From Arenimonas terrae (lineage in GTDB: Bacteria > Pseudomonadota > Gammaproteobacteria > Xanthomonadales > Xanthomonadaceae), in the NCBI RefSeq assembly GCF_006265115.1, contig NZ_SMDR01000001.1, forward strand, positions 434,001 through 498,000: a stretch of DNA of 64,000 nucleotides. Direction: 5' to 3'. Each line of letters starts with the position of its first letter. Within the stretch, counting starts at the first letter, position 1. Under the pieces are notes generated by a model. The model ran no database searches. It saw only the letters and a list, made by a program, of their open reading frames with translations, and was not told where the DNA came from. Below, piece after piece: positions 20,501 to 28,671 of the stretch. The position numbers and the translations under genes are program-made.

Positions 20501-21020
20501 GGTGTACCTGGTGATGGCCTCGCAGTTCGAGTCGCTGCTGCACCCGTTCGTCATCTTGTTCACGATTCCGCTGGCGGTGGTCGGTGCCGTGCTGGCCCTG
20601 GTGCTGTCGGGCTCGAGCCTGTCGGTCGTCGTGTTCATCGGCCTGATCCTGCTGGTGGGTATCGTGGTCAAGAACGCGATCATCCTGATCGACAAGGTGA
20701 ATCAACTGCGTGAGCAGGGCGTCGGCAAGCGCGAGGCGATCATCCGCGGCGCCGAATCGCGCCTGCGGCCCATCGTCATGACCACGCTGACGGCGCTGCT
20801 GGGCTTCCTGCCGCTGGCACTCGCCACCGGCGCCGGCGCCGAGGTCCGTTCGCCGATGGCGATCACGGTTATCGGCGGCCTGGCGGTCTCGACGCTGCTG
20901 ACGCTGCTGGTGATCCCGGTCGTCTACAACCTGATGGACCGCCGCAGCGACGAAAGCTACGTGGCGCGTACCCGGCCGCTGGACCTCGGGCAGGGCGAGG
21001 CGGAGGGTTCGCACGCATGA
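17583..21020 (+). CDS. RND efflux transporter permease subunit 1
   Basis: This 1145-residue inner-membrane RND pump (AcrB/MdtB-like) has the usual duplicated layout: a first membrane helix (about 11-30), porter domains, a helix block, a second periplasmic domain and C-terminal helices. The proton-relay pair is intact in GLVVDDSIVV (Asp453, Asp454). It is longer than typical AcrB (~1050 residues). An Ala/Ser/Gly-rich insert lies near residues 260-305 (e.g. AAQEAAAAAARVAALTGSAE), and a further insert in the central cytoplasmic loop is around 540-580. It is translationally coupled to the adaptor and overlaps the second pump gene by 4 bp. Confidence 0.93.
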   Translation: MNLVEFSVRRRVTVLMVTLTFVLFGVIGLSSLPVNLLPDLSYPTLTVRTEYTGAAPSEIETLISEPVEEAVGVVKGLRKLKSVSRTGQSDVVLEFAWGTDMDRASLEVRDKLESLRLPLEAKQPVLLRFDPTTEPIVRLTLSASDKAGAADANAELVRLRRFADDELKKLLEPVEGVAAVKVSGGLEDEIQVHIDQQKLAQLNLGIGTVIDRLKAENVNISGGRIEDGSQRYLVRTINQFSDVDQMRDLLITARTAGGGNSAAQEAAAAAARVAALTGSAEALAASASAQSAASGSGSGPGGGQAIRLRDIASVVQGFKEREAIIRLDGREAVELAIYKEGDANTVTVADAVKETIERIRSQIPADAELRTVDDQSVFIQSAISGVQFDAVFGGMLAILIIFFFLRDGWSTFVISLSLPISLIATFFFMDQFSLSLNVMSLGGLALATGLVVDDSIVVLESIAKARERGLGVLEAALTGTKEVSMAVVASTLTIVAVFLPLVFVEGVAGQLFKDQALTISIAIMMSLVVAMTLIPMLSSLKAKAPMAFPAEPPHPDWRPESRVLKPLAAVRRGTEKATGGVLVGLSYAMVSIFRFLRRYVGGAMVWIAVRVMKPYDWAATVYHRTLPKALDRPGMVLGAAALAFAASLALVPTLGLDLIPQLAQDRFEMTVKLPPGTQLRDTDSVVRAVQEQHAGAPGVNALYAVSGSGTRLDANPTESGENIGKITVVMVPEGAAATEAAQTASLRQTMEQRFPGAEIKFGRPEIFSFSTPLEIELQGADLGDLEAAGAKLVSLMETSGRFVDIKSTVEEGFPEIQIRFDQERAAALGLTTRQIADQVVRKVRGEVATRYSFRDRKIDVLVRSQESDRASIEDIKRLIVNPESAAPVTLAAVADVVATTGPSEIHHANQTRVAVVSADLAQGDLGSAVAEIQALVAENPLGPGVSMHVGGQGEELRASVMSLLFAFGLAIFLVYLVMASQFESLLHPFVILFTIPLAVVGAVLALVLSGSSLSVVVFIGLILLVGIVVKNAIILIDKVNQLREQGVGKREAIIRGAESRLRPIVMTTLTALLGFLPLALATGAGAEVRSPMAITVIGGLAVSTLLTLLVIPVVYNLMDRRSDESYVARTRPLDLGQGEAEGSHA

Positions 21021-24000
21021 GCATCGTCGAACTCAGCCTGCGCCGGCCGGTGTCGGTGATCATGTTCTTCGTGTCCATGATCGTCATCGGCCTGATCGCT
21101 TCGTTCCGGCTGCCCCTCGAGCAGTTTCCGGCCTTGAACTTCCCCGGCATCTACGTCGACCTGCCGTACCCGGGGTCGACGCCGCAGGAGGTCGAACGCA
21201 GCATCGTCCGGCCGGTGGAAGAGGCCCTGTCCACCCTGGAAGGCATCAAGCGCCTCGAGGCCAACGCCCGCGCCGACGGCGGCGGCGTGTTCATCGAGTT
21301 CTCCGACTGGGGCCGCGATGTCGAAGTGCTGGCGTCCGAGGCGCGGGAGCGTATCGATGCAGTCCGCAGCGACCTGCCGGATGATTTCCAGCGCTACCAG
21401 GTCCTGAAGTTCTCGACGGCCGACGAGCCGATGCTGCGGGTCCGCCTCGGCGGCAACCGCGACCTGACCGGCGCCTACGACCTGATCGAATCGAAGCTGG
21501 CGCGCCGGCTCGAACGCGTCCCCGGCGTCGCCCGGGTTGACATCTCCGGCGCACCGCCCAGCGAAATCGAAATCGCGATCGATCCGGACCGGCTATCGGC
21601 GCATGGCCTGAGCCTCAACGAACTGGCGAGCCGCCTGCAGGCGGTCAACTTCTCGGTGTCGGCCGGCATGGTCGACGATGGCGACCGTCGCCTGCGCGTG
21701 CAGCCGATCGGCGAGCTGCGGGACCTGCGCGAACTGCGCGAACTCGTGGTCGGCGCCAACGGCCTGCGGCTCGAGCAGATCGCCGACGTGCGGCTGAAGG
21801 CGGCACGTGTGGACTTCGGCCGAAGGCTCGAAGGCCAGCCCGCCGTCGGCCTGGATATTTTCCGCGAGCGCAACGCCAACCTGGTCGAGGCCGCCAAGTC
21901 GACCATGGAGGAGATCTACCGGATCGTCGAAGAGCCCGATTTCGATGGCATCGAGATCATCCTGATCAGCGACCAGGGAAAGAACGTCACCAACTCGCTC
22001 TGGGAACTGACCGAGGCCGGCATCATCGGCCTGGTGCTGTCGGTGGCGGTGCTGTTCTTCTTCCTGCGGCATTGGCCGTCGACGCTGATGGTCAGCCTGG
22101 CGATTCCGATCTGCTTCGTGATGACCCTTGGCTTCATGCACTTCCTGGGCGTCACCCTGAACGTGCTGACCATGATGGGGCTGCTGCTGGCGGTCGGCAT
22201 GCTGGTGGACAATGCGGTGGTGGTAGTGGAAAGCATCTACCAGGAGCGCGAACGCAACCCCGGCAACCCGGCGGCGGCCTCCATCTTCGGCACCAAGAAC
22301 GTCGCCATCGCCCTGTCGGCCGGCACGCTCTGCCATTGCATCGTGTTCGTGCCCAATATCTTCGGCGAGACCAACCAGATCTCGATCTTCATGCTGCAGA
22401 TCGCGGTCACCATCACGGTGTCGCTGCTGGCTTCCTGGCTGGTGGCGATCAGCCTGATTCCGATGCTTTCAGCCCGGATGAAGACGCCGCCTGCCGCCAC
22501 GGCCCGCAGTGGCGTCATTGCCCGGATGCAGGATCGTTACGCGACCTTCCTGGCCTGGACCCTGCGCCATCGCGGCGCCAGCGTGCTGGGCATCATCCTG
22601 ATCTCGGCGGTCAGCCTGCTGCCCATCGGCTGGACCCAGAAGGACATGTTCTATCAGGAACCGACCCGCGAGTTGGAGATGTACTACCAGTGGAACGGCG
22701 CCTATTCGCTCGAGCAGGTCTCGGACGAGGTGCTGAGGGTCGAGCAGTGGCTGGATGCGAACCGCGAACGGCTGCAGATCCAGCAGATCTATTCCTGGTT
22801 CAGCGAACAGGGCTGGGCAGGCACCCGGATCACCCTGATCAGTGAGGGAAGCAAGCTGAAGGATCCTTCCGAAGTGCAGGAAGAGATCCGCAAGGGCATG
22901 CCGCGTTCCGCACGCGCCACCGTCGGCTTCCGCGGAGGCGGTCAACAGCAGGGTGGTGGCGAGGACCAGATCCAGGTGTCGCTTGTCGGCGATTCTTCGG
23001 AACAGCTCAAGGTGCTGGCCGAAAGCCTGATTCCACAGCTGGCAAGGCAGAAGGCGCTGCGCGACGTGCGCGTGGACACCGGCGACGTCAACTCAGAACT
23101 GGCGATCAGCGTCGACCGCGAGCGCGCGCTCGGCTTCGGCTTCAGCGCCGACGAGGTCGCCCGTTACGTCGGCATCGCCCTGCGCGGCACGCCGCTGCGT
23201 GAGTTCCGCCGCGGCGAGACCGAAGTGCCGGTGTGGGTCCGCTTCGACGGTTCCGAGGATTTCGGCATCGAGGACCTGTCGGCGCTGAGCCTGCGCACCC
23301 CCTCGGGCGAGAACATCCCGCTGCTGTCCGTGGTCCGTGTCAACGTCCAGTCGGCGGCAACGCAGGTGTACCGCCAGAACCGGCAGACGATGCTCAACAT
23401 CCAGGCCAATCTGGCCGATGGCACGACGCTGCCGGATGCCCGCAAGGCGATGGAGGAGGTCCTTGCCGCCGCCACGCTGCCGCCGGGCTATCGCTACGCC
23501 TTCGACGGCGCCTTCCGCCAGAACGACGAGGCCGGGGCGCAGATGATGATCAACCTGGTGCTGGCGCTGGTGATGATCTACGTGGTGATGGCGGCGGTGT
23601 TCGAATCGCTGCTGTTCCCGGCGGCGATCATGAGCAGCATCGTGTTCTCGATCTTCGGCGTGTTCTGGCTGTTCTGGATGACCGGGACGGTGTTCACGAT
23701 CATGGCCTTCATCGGCATCCTGGTGCTGATGGGCGTGGTGGTGAACAACGGTATCGTGATGGTCGAGCACATCAACATCCTGCGCCGGTCGGGAATGGAC
23801 CGGACGGCGGCCCTGGTGCAGGGCAGCCGCGACCGCCTGCGTCCGATCCTGATGACGATGGGCACGGCGATCCTGGGCATGGTGCCGATCGCGCTCAGCA
23901 GCACCCAGATGGCCGGCGACGGCCCGCCGTACTACCCGATGGCGCGCGCCATCGCCGGTGGCCTGGCGTTCTCGACCCTGGTCAGCCTGCTTTTCCTGCC

Positions 24001-24115
24001 GACGATCTACGCGATCCTGGACGACATGAGCGCTTTCGTCTCGTCGAAGTTCGGCCGGGCCCGCGAGCTTGCGCCGCTGGCGCCCTCTGCCGACGCAGCG
24101 GCGCAGGCCGAATGA
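21017..24115 (+). CDS. RND efflux transporter permease subunit 2
   Basis: This 1032-residue RND pump subunit differs clearly from the preceding one, so the complex may be a heterotrimer like MdtBC. The topology is standard. In the proton-relay helix the usual Asp-Asp pair is Asp398-Asn399 (GMLVDNAVVVVES), so this subunit lacks one of the two relay acids. A Gly/Gln-rich patch (RGGGQQQGGGEDQ, about 635-648) marks the central periplasmic domain. The ATG overlaps the previous stop (ATGA). No outer-membrane channel gene follows; a TolC-type partner must be encoded elsewhere. Confidence 0.93.
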   Translation: MSIVELSLRRPVSVIMFFVSMIVIGLIASFRLPLEQFPALNFPGIYVDLPYPGSTPQEVERSIVRPVEEALSTLEGIKRLEANARADGGGVFIEFSDWGRDVEVLASEARERIDAVRSDLPDDFQRYQVLKFSTADEPMLRVRLGGNRDLTGAYDLIESKLARRLERVPGVARVDISGAPPSEIEIAIDPDRLSAHGLSLNELASRLQAVNFSVSAGMVDDGDRRLRVQPIGELRDLRELRELVVGANGLRLEQIADVRLKAARVDFGRRLEGQPAVGLDIFRERNANLVEAAKSTMEEIYRIVEEPDFDGIEIILISDQGKNVTNSLWELTEAGIIGLVLSVAVLFFFLRHWPSTLMVSLAIPICFVMTLGFMHFLGVTLNVLTMMGLLLAVGMLVDNAVVVVESIYQERERNPGNPAAASIFGTKNVAIALSAGTLCHCIVFVPNIFGETNQISIFMLQIAVTITVSLLASWLVAISLIPMLSARMKTPPAATARSGVIARMQDRYATFLAWTLRHRGASVLGIILISAVSLLPIGWTQKDMFYQEPTRELEMYYQWNGAYSLEQVSDEVLRVEQWLDANRERLQIQQIYSWFSEQGWAGTRITLISEGSKLKDPSEVQEEIRKGMPRSARATVGFRGGGQQQGGGEDQIQVSLVGDSSEQLKVLAESLIPQLARQKALRDVRVDTGDVNSELAISVDRERALGFGFSADEVARYVGIALRGTPLREFRRGETEVPVWVRFDGSEDFGIEDLSALSLRTPSGENIPLLSVVRVNVQSAATQVYRQNRQTMLNIQANLADGTTLPDARKAMEEVLAAATLPPGYRYAFDGAFRQNDEAGAQMMINLVLALVMIYVVMAAVFESLLFPAAIMSSIVFSIFGVFWLFWMTGTVFTIMAFIGILVLMGVVVNNGIVMVEHINILRRSGMDRTAALVQGSRDRLRPILMTMGTAILGMVPIALSSTQMAGDGPPYYPMARAIAGGLAFSTLVSLLFLPTIYAILDDMSAFVSSKFGRARELAPLAPSADAAAQAE

Positions 24116-24120
24116 GTCCC

Positions 24121-24152
24121 GGCCGGGCCCCGGTCTTGCGCCGGGGCCGGCC
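24121..24152. terminator. GC-rich hairpin between convergent RND operon and TraB gene
   Basis: GGCCGGGCCCCGG pairs with CCGGGGCCGGCC, leaving one bulged base, around a 7-base loop. There is no T-run on either side. Its place between two convergent operons suggests a termination or blocking role. Confidence 0.45.
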
Positions 24153-24166
24153 CTCACCGGACACGA

Positions 24167-25378
24167 TCAGAGCTGGCTGATGAGCTTGGCGCCGGCGATC
24201 CAGACGCCGGCCGCGGTGCCCAGGCTGGTCAGGAAGAAGTTCACCAGCACCCTTGCCACCCGGTTCCGCCACCAGCCCTTCCAGTGGCCGGTGTCGTCGC
24301 GCAGGCGCAGGAAGTCGGCATAGGTCGGCTTGCGGATCCAGGCCTCCACGGCCGCGCTGACGGTGCCCGAGGCCAGGGCAGGGTGCAGCGGCGTCAGCGG
24401 CGACGACACGAAGGCTGCCAGGATGCTCAGCGGATGGCCGCCCGCGACCAGGCAGCCGATCGCGCCGCCGACCGCGGTGATCAGCGCCCAGTGCATCAGC
24501 ATCTGGCCGCCGACTTCGAAGCCGCCCTGCCACACGCCCCAGGCGAAACCGCCGAGCAGGAAGGCCACCAGGAACAGCGTGAACCAGGGGACCTGGCTGC
24601 TCGCCGGCAGGCTGTCGAGCTCGGCCAGCTGCGGTGCCGGCGGCGAGGTGTCTTCGCGCAGGTGTTCGGCCAGGCCCTTGAGGTGTCCGGCGCCGACCAC
24701 GGCCAGCACTTCGCGGCCGCCTTCGGCGCCGACCTGGCGCAGTCGCGCGGCCATGTAGCGGTCGCGCTCGGCGATCACCGCCTGGTACAGCGGCGGGCTG
24801 CCCGCGGCGAATTCGCCGAAGCTCGATTCCAGGAAATCGCCCTGCTTGAGCTTCTCGATCTCGTCGCTCTCGACCTTCTCGTCGGCGAACAGGCTGGCGG
24901 CCAGGCCCGCGATCAGCTGGGTGCGGCCCCAAAAGCCCAGGCCGCGGAAGGCGCGCTTGAGCGTGATGCCGACGTCGCGGTCGATCAGCGACAGACGCAG
25001 GCCACCTTCGTTCGCGCCCACGGCGGCGGCCCGGAGCTCGGCGCCGGGTTCGACGCCCAGCTGTTCGGCGAGGCGGCGCTGGTAGGCGGCCAGCGCGAGG
25101 TTGGCGGCGACCAGGCCGGTCTTGCCTTCGCGCAGGATCTGGAACAAGTCGAGCTTCGACAGCGCGTCCGGGTCGGTCATGGCCCGGTGGCGCTGGGCGT
25201 CGAGTTCGACCGCAATGGTGTCGTAGCGGCCCGTGGCCACCGCGGCCTCGACGGCTTCGACGCTGGCGCGCGAGACATGTGCGGTGCCGAGCAGGGTGTA
25301 GCGCACGCCGTCGCGTTCGACGATCAGGTGCGGCTGGTCGTGCAGGCCGTCGTAGCCGGCCTCGTGGGAGGTGTTCAA
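24167..25378 (-). CDS. TraB/GumN-family membrane protein
   Basis: This 403-residue protein of the TraB/PrgY family is a proposed metalloprotease-like fold. The N-terminal domain has the family signature YTLLGTAHVS, then ELDAQRHRA, GAELRAAAVGANE, and later the conserved AVVGAGHLKGL with His. The C-terminal third is hydrophobic with about four membrane helices (roughly 250-270, 282-312, 320-340 and 372-398). No ATG is available at the N terminus. The best start is a TTG overlapping the aguB stop (ATTGA), giving MNTSHEAGYDG. It is the last gene of the putrescine operon, so a role linked to polyamines is possible but unproven. Confidence 0.8.
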   Translation of the reverse strand: MNTSHEAGYDGLHDQPHLIVERDGVRYTLLGTAHVSRASVEAVEAAVATGRYDTIAVELDAQRHRAMTDPDALSKLDLFQILREGKTGLVAANLALAAYQRRLAEQLGVEPGAELRAAAVGANEGGLRLSLIDRDVGITLKRAFRGLGFWGRTQLIAGLAASLFADEKVESDEIEKLKQGDFLESSFGEFAAGSPPLYQAVIAERDRYMAARLRQVGAEGGREVLAVVGAGHLKGLAEHLREDTSPPAPQLAELDSLPASSQVPWFTLFLVAFLLGGFAWGVWQGGFEVGGQMLMHWALITAVGGAIGCLVAGGHPLSILAAFVSSPLTPLHPALASGTVSAAVEAWIRKPTYADFLRLRDDTGHWKGWWRNRVARVLVNFFLTSLGTAAGVWIAGAKLISQL

Positions 25379-26262
25379 TCGCGGTACCGCCGCAGCAGGT
25401 CCTGGTAGGCGTCGATGCGGCGATCGCGCAGGAAGGGCCAGATGCGGCGCACCTGTTCGCTGCGGGCCAGGTCGACGTCCACGACGAGGACTTCGGGTTG
25501 ATCGGTGTTGGCTTCGGCCAGGAACTCGCCCTGAGGGCCGAGCACGTGGCTGCTGCCCCAGAAGCGGATGCCCGACGCGCCCAGCGGTGAGGGCTCGTGG
25601 CCGACGCGGTTGCAGCTGAGCACCGGCAGGCCGTTGGCGACCGCGTGGCCGCGGTGGCTCAGGATCCAGGCGCCGCGCTGGCGGTCCTTTTCGTCCTGGG
25701 CGTCGTCCGGGTCCCAGCCGATCGCGGTCGGGTAGAGCAGCAGTTCGGCGCCGGCCAGCGCCATCAGGCGTGCGCCCTCGGGATACCACTGGTCCCAGCA
25801 GATCAGCACGCCGAGGCGGCCGACGCTGGTGTTGATCGGCTCGAAGCCCAGGTCGCCCGGCGTGAAGTAGAACTTTTCGTAGAAACCGGGGTCGTCCGGG
25901 ATGTGCATCTTGCGATACCGGCCGGCGATGGTGCCGTCGGTTTCGAAGACCACCGCGGTGTTGTGGTACAGCCCGGCCGCGCGGCGCTCGAACAGCGACG
26001 ACACCAGCACCACGCCGTGTTTTTTCGCCAGCGCGCCCAGGCGCTGGGTGCTGGGGCCGGGGATGGCCTCGGCCCGGTCGAACTCGGCGGTGCTTTCGTG
26101 CTGGCAGAAGTAGGCGCCGTTGTGCAGTTCCTGCAGCAGCACGAGTTTCGCGCCGCGGGCGGCGGCCTCGGCGACGCGGGCCTCGATGTTGGCGAGGTTG
26201 GCTTCGACGCTGCCGTGGTCGCGGTCCTGGACCAGGGCGACGGTGAGGGTGCGCTTGTTCAT
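25375..26262 (-). CDS. aguB: N-carbamoylputrescine amidase
   Basis: This 295-residue nitrilase-superfamily enzyme converts N-carbamoylputrescine to putrescine, CO2 and ammonia. The catalytic triad is visible: Glu45 (LQELHNG), Lys118 (RYRKMHIPDDPG) and Cys155 (LICWDQWYPE). Length and the FYEKFYFTPGDLGF segment are typical of AguB. Its ATG overlaps the stop of aguA (ATGA), and its own stop overlaps the TTG start of the next gene. It completes the two-step agmatine-to-putrescine route with AguA. Confidence 0.96.
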   Translation of the reverse strand: MNKRTLTVALVQDRDHGSVEANLANIEARVAEAAARGAKLVLLQELHNGAYFCQHESTAEFDRAEAIPGPSTQRLGALAKKHGVVLVSSLFERRAAGLYHNTAVVFETDGTIAGRYRKMHIPDDPGFYEKFYFTPGDLGFEPINTSVGRLGVLICWDQWYPEGARLMALAGAELLLYPTAIGWDPDDAQDEKDRQRGAWILSHRGHAVANGLPVLSCNRVGHEPSPLGASGIRFWGSSHVLGPQGEFLAEANTDQPEVLVVDVDLARSEQVRRIWPFLRDRRIDAYQDLLRRYRD

Positions 26263-27290
26263 GCCAGCAGGCCTTCGGGTAGTTGCATGGTGACGCAGTG
26301 CAGGCTGCCGTTCTGCCAGATCAGCGGGCGGCAGTCGATCTGGACGATCTCGCGGCCCGGGAAGGCCTGCGCGAGCACGGCGGCGGCCGCACCATCGGCG
26401 ACGTCACCGTAGGCCGGCATCAGCACGGCGCCGTTGACGATCAGGAAGTTGGCGTAGGACGCCGCCAGGCGCCTGCCTTCGTCCAGGATCGGGCGGGCCC
26501 AGGGCAGCGGGAACAGCCGGTAGGGCTGGCCGTTGGCCTGGCGCAGCGCGGCGATTTCGGCGGCCATGGCCTGCAGTTCGGCGTAGTGGCCGTCGGCCGG
26601 GTCGTCGCAGGCCTGGAAGACGATGGCATCGGGCGCGGCGAAACGGGCCAGCGTGTCGATGTGGGCGTCGGTGTCGTCGCCCTCGAGGTAGCCGTGGTCG
26701 AGCCAGAGCGTGCGCGACTGCACCAGCGATTTTTCCAGCGTCGCGGTGATCTCTTCGCGCGACTTGTCCGGGTGCCGTTCGTGCAGGCAGGTCCAGGTGC
26801 TGAGCAGGGTGCCGGCGCCGTCGGTTTCGATGCCGCCGCCCTCGAGCGCGAAGTCGATGCGCTGGTGCGCGCAGGGCTTCAGCAGGCCGGAAGCGTGCAG
26901 CTTGCCGACGATCTGGTCGTCCAGCCCGGCTTCGAACTTGCCGCCCCAGGCGGTGAAGTGGAAGTCGAGCAGGCGGAAACCGCCGCCCTCGCGCAGGGTG
27001 ATCGGGCCGGAATCGCGCAGCCAGGTATCGTCGTAGTCGACCTCGAAAAAACGCACCCGGCCCAGGTCCACGCCGACGGCTTTCAGCAGGCCGGCGGCTC
27101 GCTCGCGCAGGCCGGCGTCGGCGACGCAGACCAGCGCGGGCTGGAACCGGGTGATCGCCGCCACCAGGGCGACATAGGTCCGCTCGACACCGGCGAGGCG
27201 CTCGGCCCAGTCGGTGCCTTCATGCGGCCAAGCGAGCAGGACGGCGGATTGGGGCTCCCATTCCGCCGGGAAGCGCTGGTTGTTCGGCAT
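26259..27290 (-). CDS. aguA: Agmatine deiminase
   Basis: This 343-residue guanidino-group hydrolase converts agmatine to N-carbamoylputrescine and ammonia. Family marks: PAEWEPQSAVLLAWPH at the N terminus, the substrate-binding DTWLRDSGPI (about 91-100), ALEGGGIETDG, and the active-site Cys332 in NGSLHCVTMQLP. The usual GGG before the nucleophile loop reads NG here, a small departure. It lies 3 bp after the small periplasmic protein and overlaps aguB, so one transcript probably carries all four genes. An arginine decarboxylase to supply agmatine is not in the window. Confidence 0.96.
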   Translation of the reverse strand: MPNNQRFPAEWEPQSAVLLAWPHEGTDWAERLAGVERTYVALVAAITRFQPALVCVADAGLRERAAGLLKAVGVDLGRVRFFEVDYDDTWLRDSGPITLREGGGFRLLDFHFTAWGGKFEAGLDDQIVGKLHASGLLKPCAHQRIDFALEGGGIETDGAGTLLSTWTCLHERHPDKSREEITATLEKSLVQSRTLWLDHGYLEGDDTDAHIDTLARFAAPDAIVFQACDDPADGHYAELQAMAAEIAALRQANGQPYRLFPLPWARPILDEGRRLAASYANFLIVNGAVLMPAYGDVADGAAAAVLAQAFPGREIVQIDCRPLIWQNGSLHCVTMQLPEGLLA

Positions 27291-27293
27291 CGC

Positions 27294-27626
27294 TTACTGG
27301 ACGGGCTTGGGGCCGATCTCTTCCGGGCTGGCCTTGTTGGCCACGGCGTCGATGACGTGGCTGTGCTCGAAATAGACCGAGAAGTTCGGGTACACCCAGC
27401 GGGTGATCGGCGGGTTGTGCTTGGTGTCGTTCGGACCGGCGACCGGCGCGTGTTTGTGCTGCGGGGCGCCGAACGTGGCTTCGACCTGGCGCATGGACTG
27501 GCCGCGGGCCGGCAGGGCCTGGCCCTGTTCGGACTGGACGCGCTCGACCAGCAGGGTGTCGGCCTGGGCGGGCGCCTGCAGCAGCAGGCCGGCGGTCAGG
27601 GCGAGGGAAAGGGTCAGGGCCTTCAT
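27294..27626 (-). CDS. Small secreted hypothetical protein
   Basis: This 110-residue protein has a signal peptide (MKALTLSLALTAGLLLQAPAQA, cleaved near 22). It has no cysteines, so it is not a lipoprotein. The mature part has a short motif MRQVEATFGAP reminiscent of BamE/SmpA-like folds, then PPITRWVYPNFSVYFEHSHV. I recognise it only as a conserved protein of unknown function. GGAGG precedes the ATG by 5 bases. It is the first gene of the operon with aguA, aguB and the TraB-family gene, with a 3-bp gap to aguA. Confidence 0.75.
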   Translation of the reverse strand: MKALTLSLALTAGLLLQAPAQADTLLVERVQSEQGQALPARGQSMRQVEATFGAPQHKHAPVAGPNDTKHNPPITRWVYPNFSVYFEHSHVIDAVANKASPEEIGPKPVQ

Positions 27627-27735
27627 GGTCCACCTCCACAGGTCGTCGGGATGACGGGTAGGCCGGGGATCATCGCAAAACGCGCCGGGATGCGCCATGC
27701 CGTCCCGATTCCGGCAAGTCCGGGCCCGGAAACGG

Positions 27736-27761
27736 AAAACGCCGGCCAAGGCCGGCGTTTT
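27736..27761 (-). terminator. Intrinsic terminator of rpmJ
   Basis: A perfect 12-bp inverted repeat (AAAACGCCGGCC with its complement) with a 2-base centre ends in TTTT on the minus strand, 24 bases past the rpmJ stop. It is symmetrical and could also work on the plus strand. Confidence 0.8.
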
Positions 27762-27785
27762 CACCACCACGCGGACGGCCTGCGC

Positions 27786-27911
27786 TCAGCGCTGGCGGGC
27801 CTTGAAACGCGGGTTGGACTTGCAGATCACGAAGACCTTGCCACGACGGCGCACGACCTTGCAGTCGCGATGGCGGGTCTTCGCCGACTTCAGGGACGAG
27901 AGCACTTTCAT
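27786..27911 (-). CDS. rpmJ: 50S ribosomal protein L36, cysteine-poor (YkgO-like) type
   Basis: This 41-residue ribosomal protein begins [20 protein letters not shown] and ends [10 protein letters not shown]. It follows the zinc-free YkgO/RpmJ2 form, with only two Cys, rather than the C4-type L36 that binds zinc. In E. coli that form is the zinc-starvation paralogue. In Xanthomonads, as far as I recall, a 41-residue form like this is the regular L36. The gene is monocistronic, with its own promoter, an AAGGAA ribosome binding site and its own terminator. That fits constitutive expression. Confidence 0.95.
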
Positions 27912-27950
27912 GGCAGTTCCTTAAAGGGGTTGGGGCGATAAAGAGGCGGG

Positions 27951-27979
27951 AGTATAGACGAGTCCAAAACGGCTTGCAA
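27951..27979 (-). promoter_or_regulatory. Promoter of rpmJ
   Basis: On the minus strand TTGCAA and TATACT are separated by exactly 17 bases. Transcription would start near 27944, giving a ~33-nt leader with AAGGAA before the ATG. This is one of the best promoter matches in the window. Confidence 0.7.
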
Positions 27980-28031
27980 TACAAGCGTTTGGGTTCCGGC
28001 CGGGACGCGGGGCCCAGGGGCGGGGGCCGCC

Positions 28032-28658
28032 TCAGCGCAGGTAGGCCTGGGTCAGGGTGTTCAGGTGCACCCGTTCGGCGTCGCGCAGCAGGGGTGAGAG
28101 CAGCATCATCACCTGGACGATGCCCAGCCGGATCGCCTCGTTTTCGTCCTTGTCGCCGCGCACGCTGGCGTAATTCATCCAGAACGTGGCCACGACCAGG
28201 ATGTTGGTGGCGGTGGCGTCGACCTCGGCGGCCGAGGCCCGCATCACCCCGGCCTGGACCAGGCCGCGCATGCCGCTGGAGGCGCCGTCGGCGGCCCGCT
28301 TCAGGATCCGGGCGAAACGCAGGCGCAGGCGCCGGTTGCGGCTGAGGATGTCCACCAGGTCCCGGTACAGGAACCGGTATTCCCAGATGCATTCGAACAC
28401 CAGGTGCAGCTGTAGCCAGATGTCCTCCAGGTCCCGCAGCCGGCCCTCGGGCGACACCAGGGCCGTGTCCATGCGCTCTTCATAGCGCTGGAACAGCTGC
28501 TCGATGATGTCGTCCTTGTTGCGGAAGTGGTAGTACAGGTTGCCCGGGCTGATCTCCAGCTCGTCCGCGATGTGGTTGGTCGTGACATTGGGCTCGCCCT
28601 GTTCGTTGAACATGGCGAGCGAGGCATCGAGGATGCGCTGGCGGGTCTGCCTGGCCAT
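28032..28658 (-). CDS. TetR-family transcriptional regulator
   Basis: This 208-residue regulator has a typical TetR N-terminal helix-turn-helix (about 5-50; TTNHIADELEISPGNLYYHF) and a helical ligand-binding domain. The HTH resembles TetR regulators that control lipid or acyl-CoA genes, but this is only a resemblance. It lies 13 bp downstream of the acyl-CoA-binding protein gene on the same strand, so the two are probably co-transcribed. They are divergent from the fatty acyl-CoA reductase gene. The most likely target is that divergent promoter region. Confidence 0.9.
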   Translation of the reverse strand: MARQTRQRILDASLAMFNEQGEPNVTTNHIADELEISPGNLYYHFRNKDDIIEQLFQRYEERMDTALVSPEGRLRDLEDIWLQLHLVFECIWEYRFLYRDLVDILSRNRRLRLRFARILKRAADGASSGMRGLVQAGVMRASAAEVDATATNILVVATFWMNYASVRGDKDENEAIRLGIVQVMMLLSPLLRDAERVHLNTLTQAYLR

Positions 28659-28671
28659 CGGGGAGGCGGCG

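Noticed and set aside
17280-21014. 1244-codon open frame on the minus strand opposite the RND pump
   Set aside because: Composition (His/Arg/Gln/Asp-rich) and lack of domains mark it as the antisense of a GC-rich coding gene.
27736-27761. REP-like repeat after rpmJ
   Set aside because: It is fully explained as an intrinsic terminator with a T-run in its outer stem.
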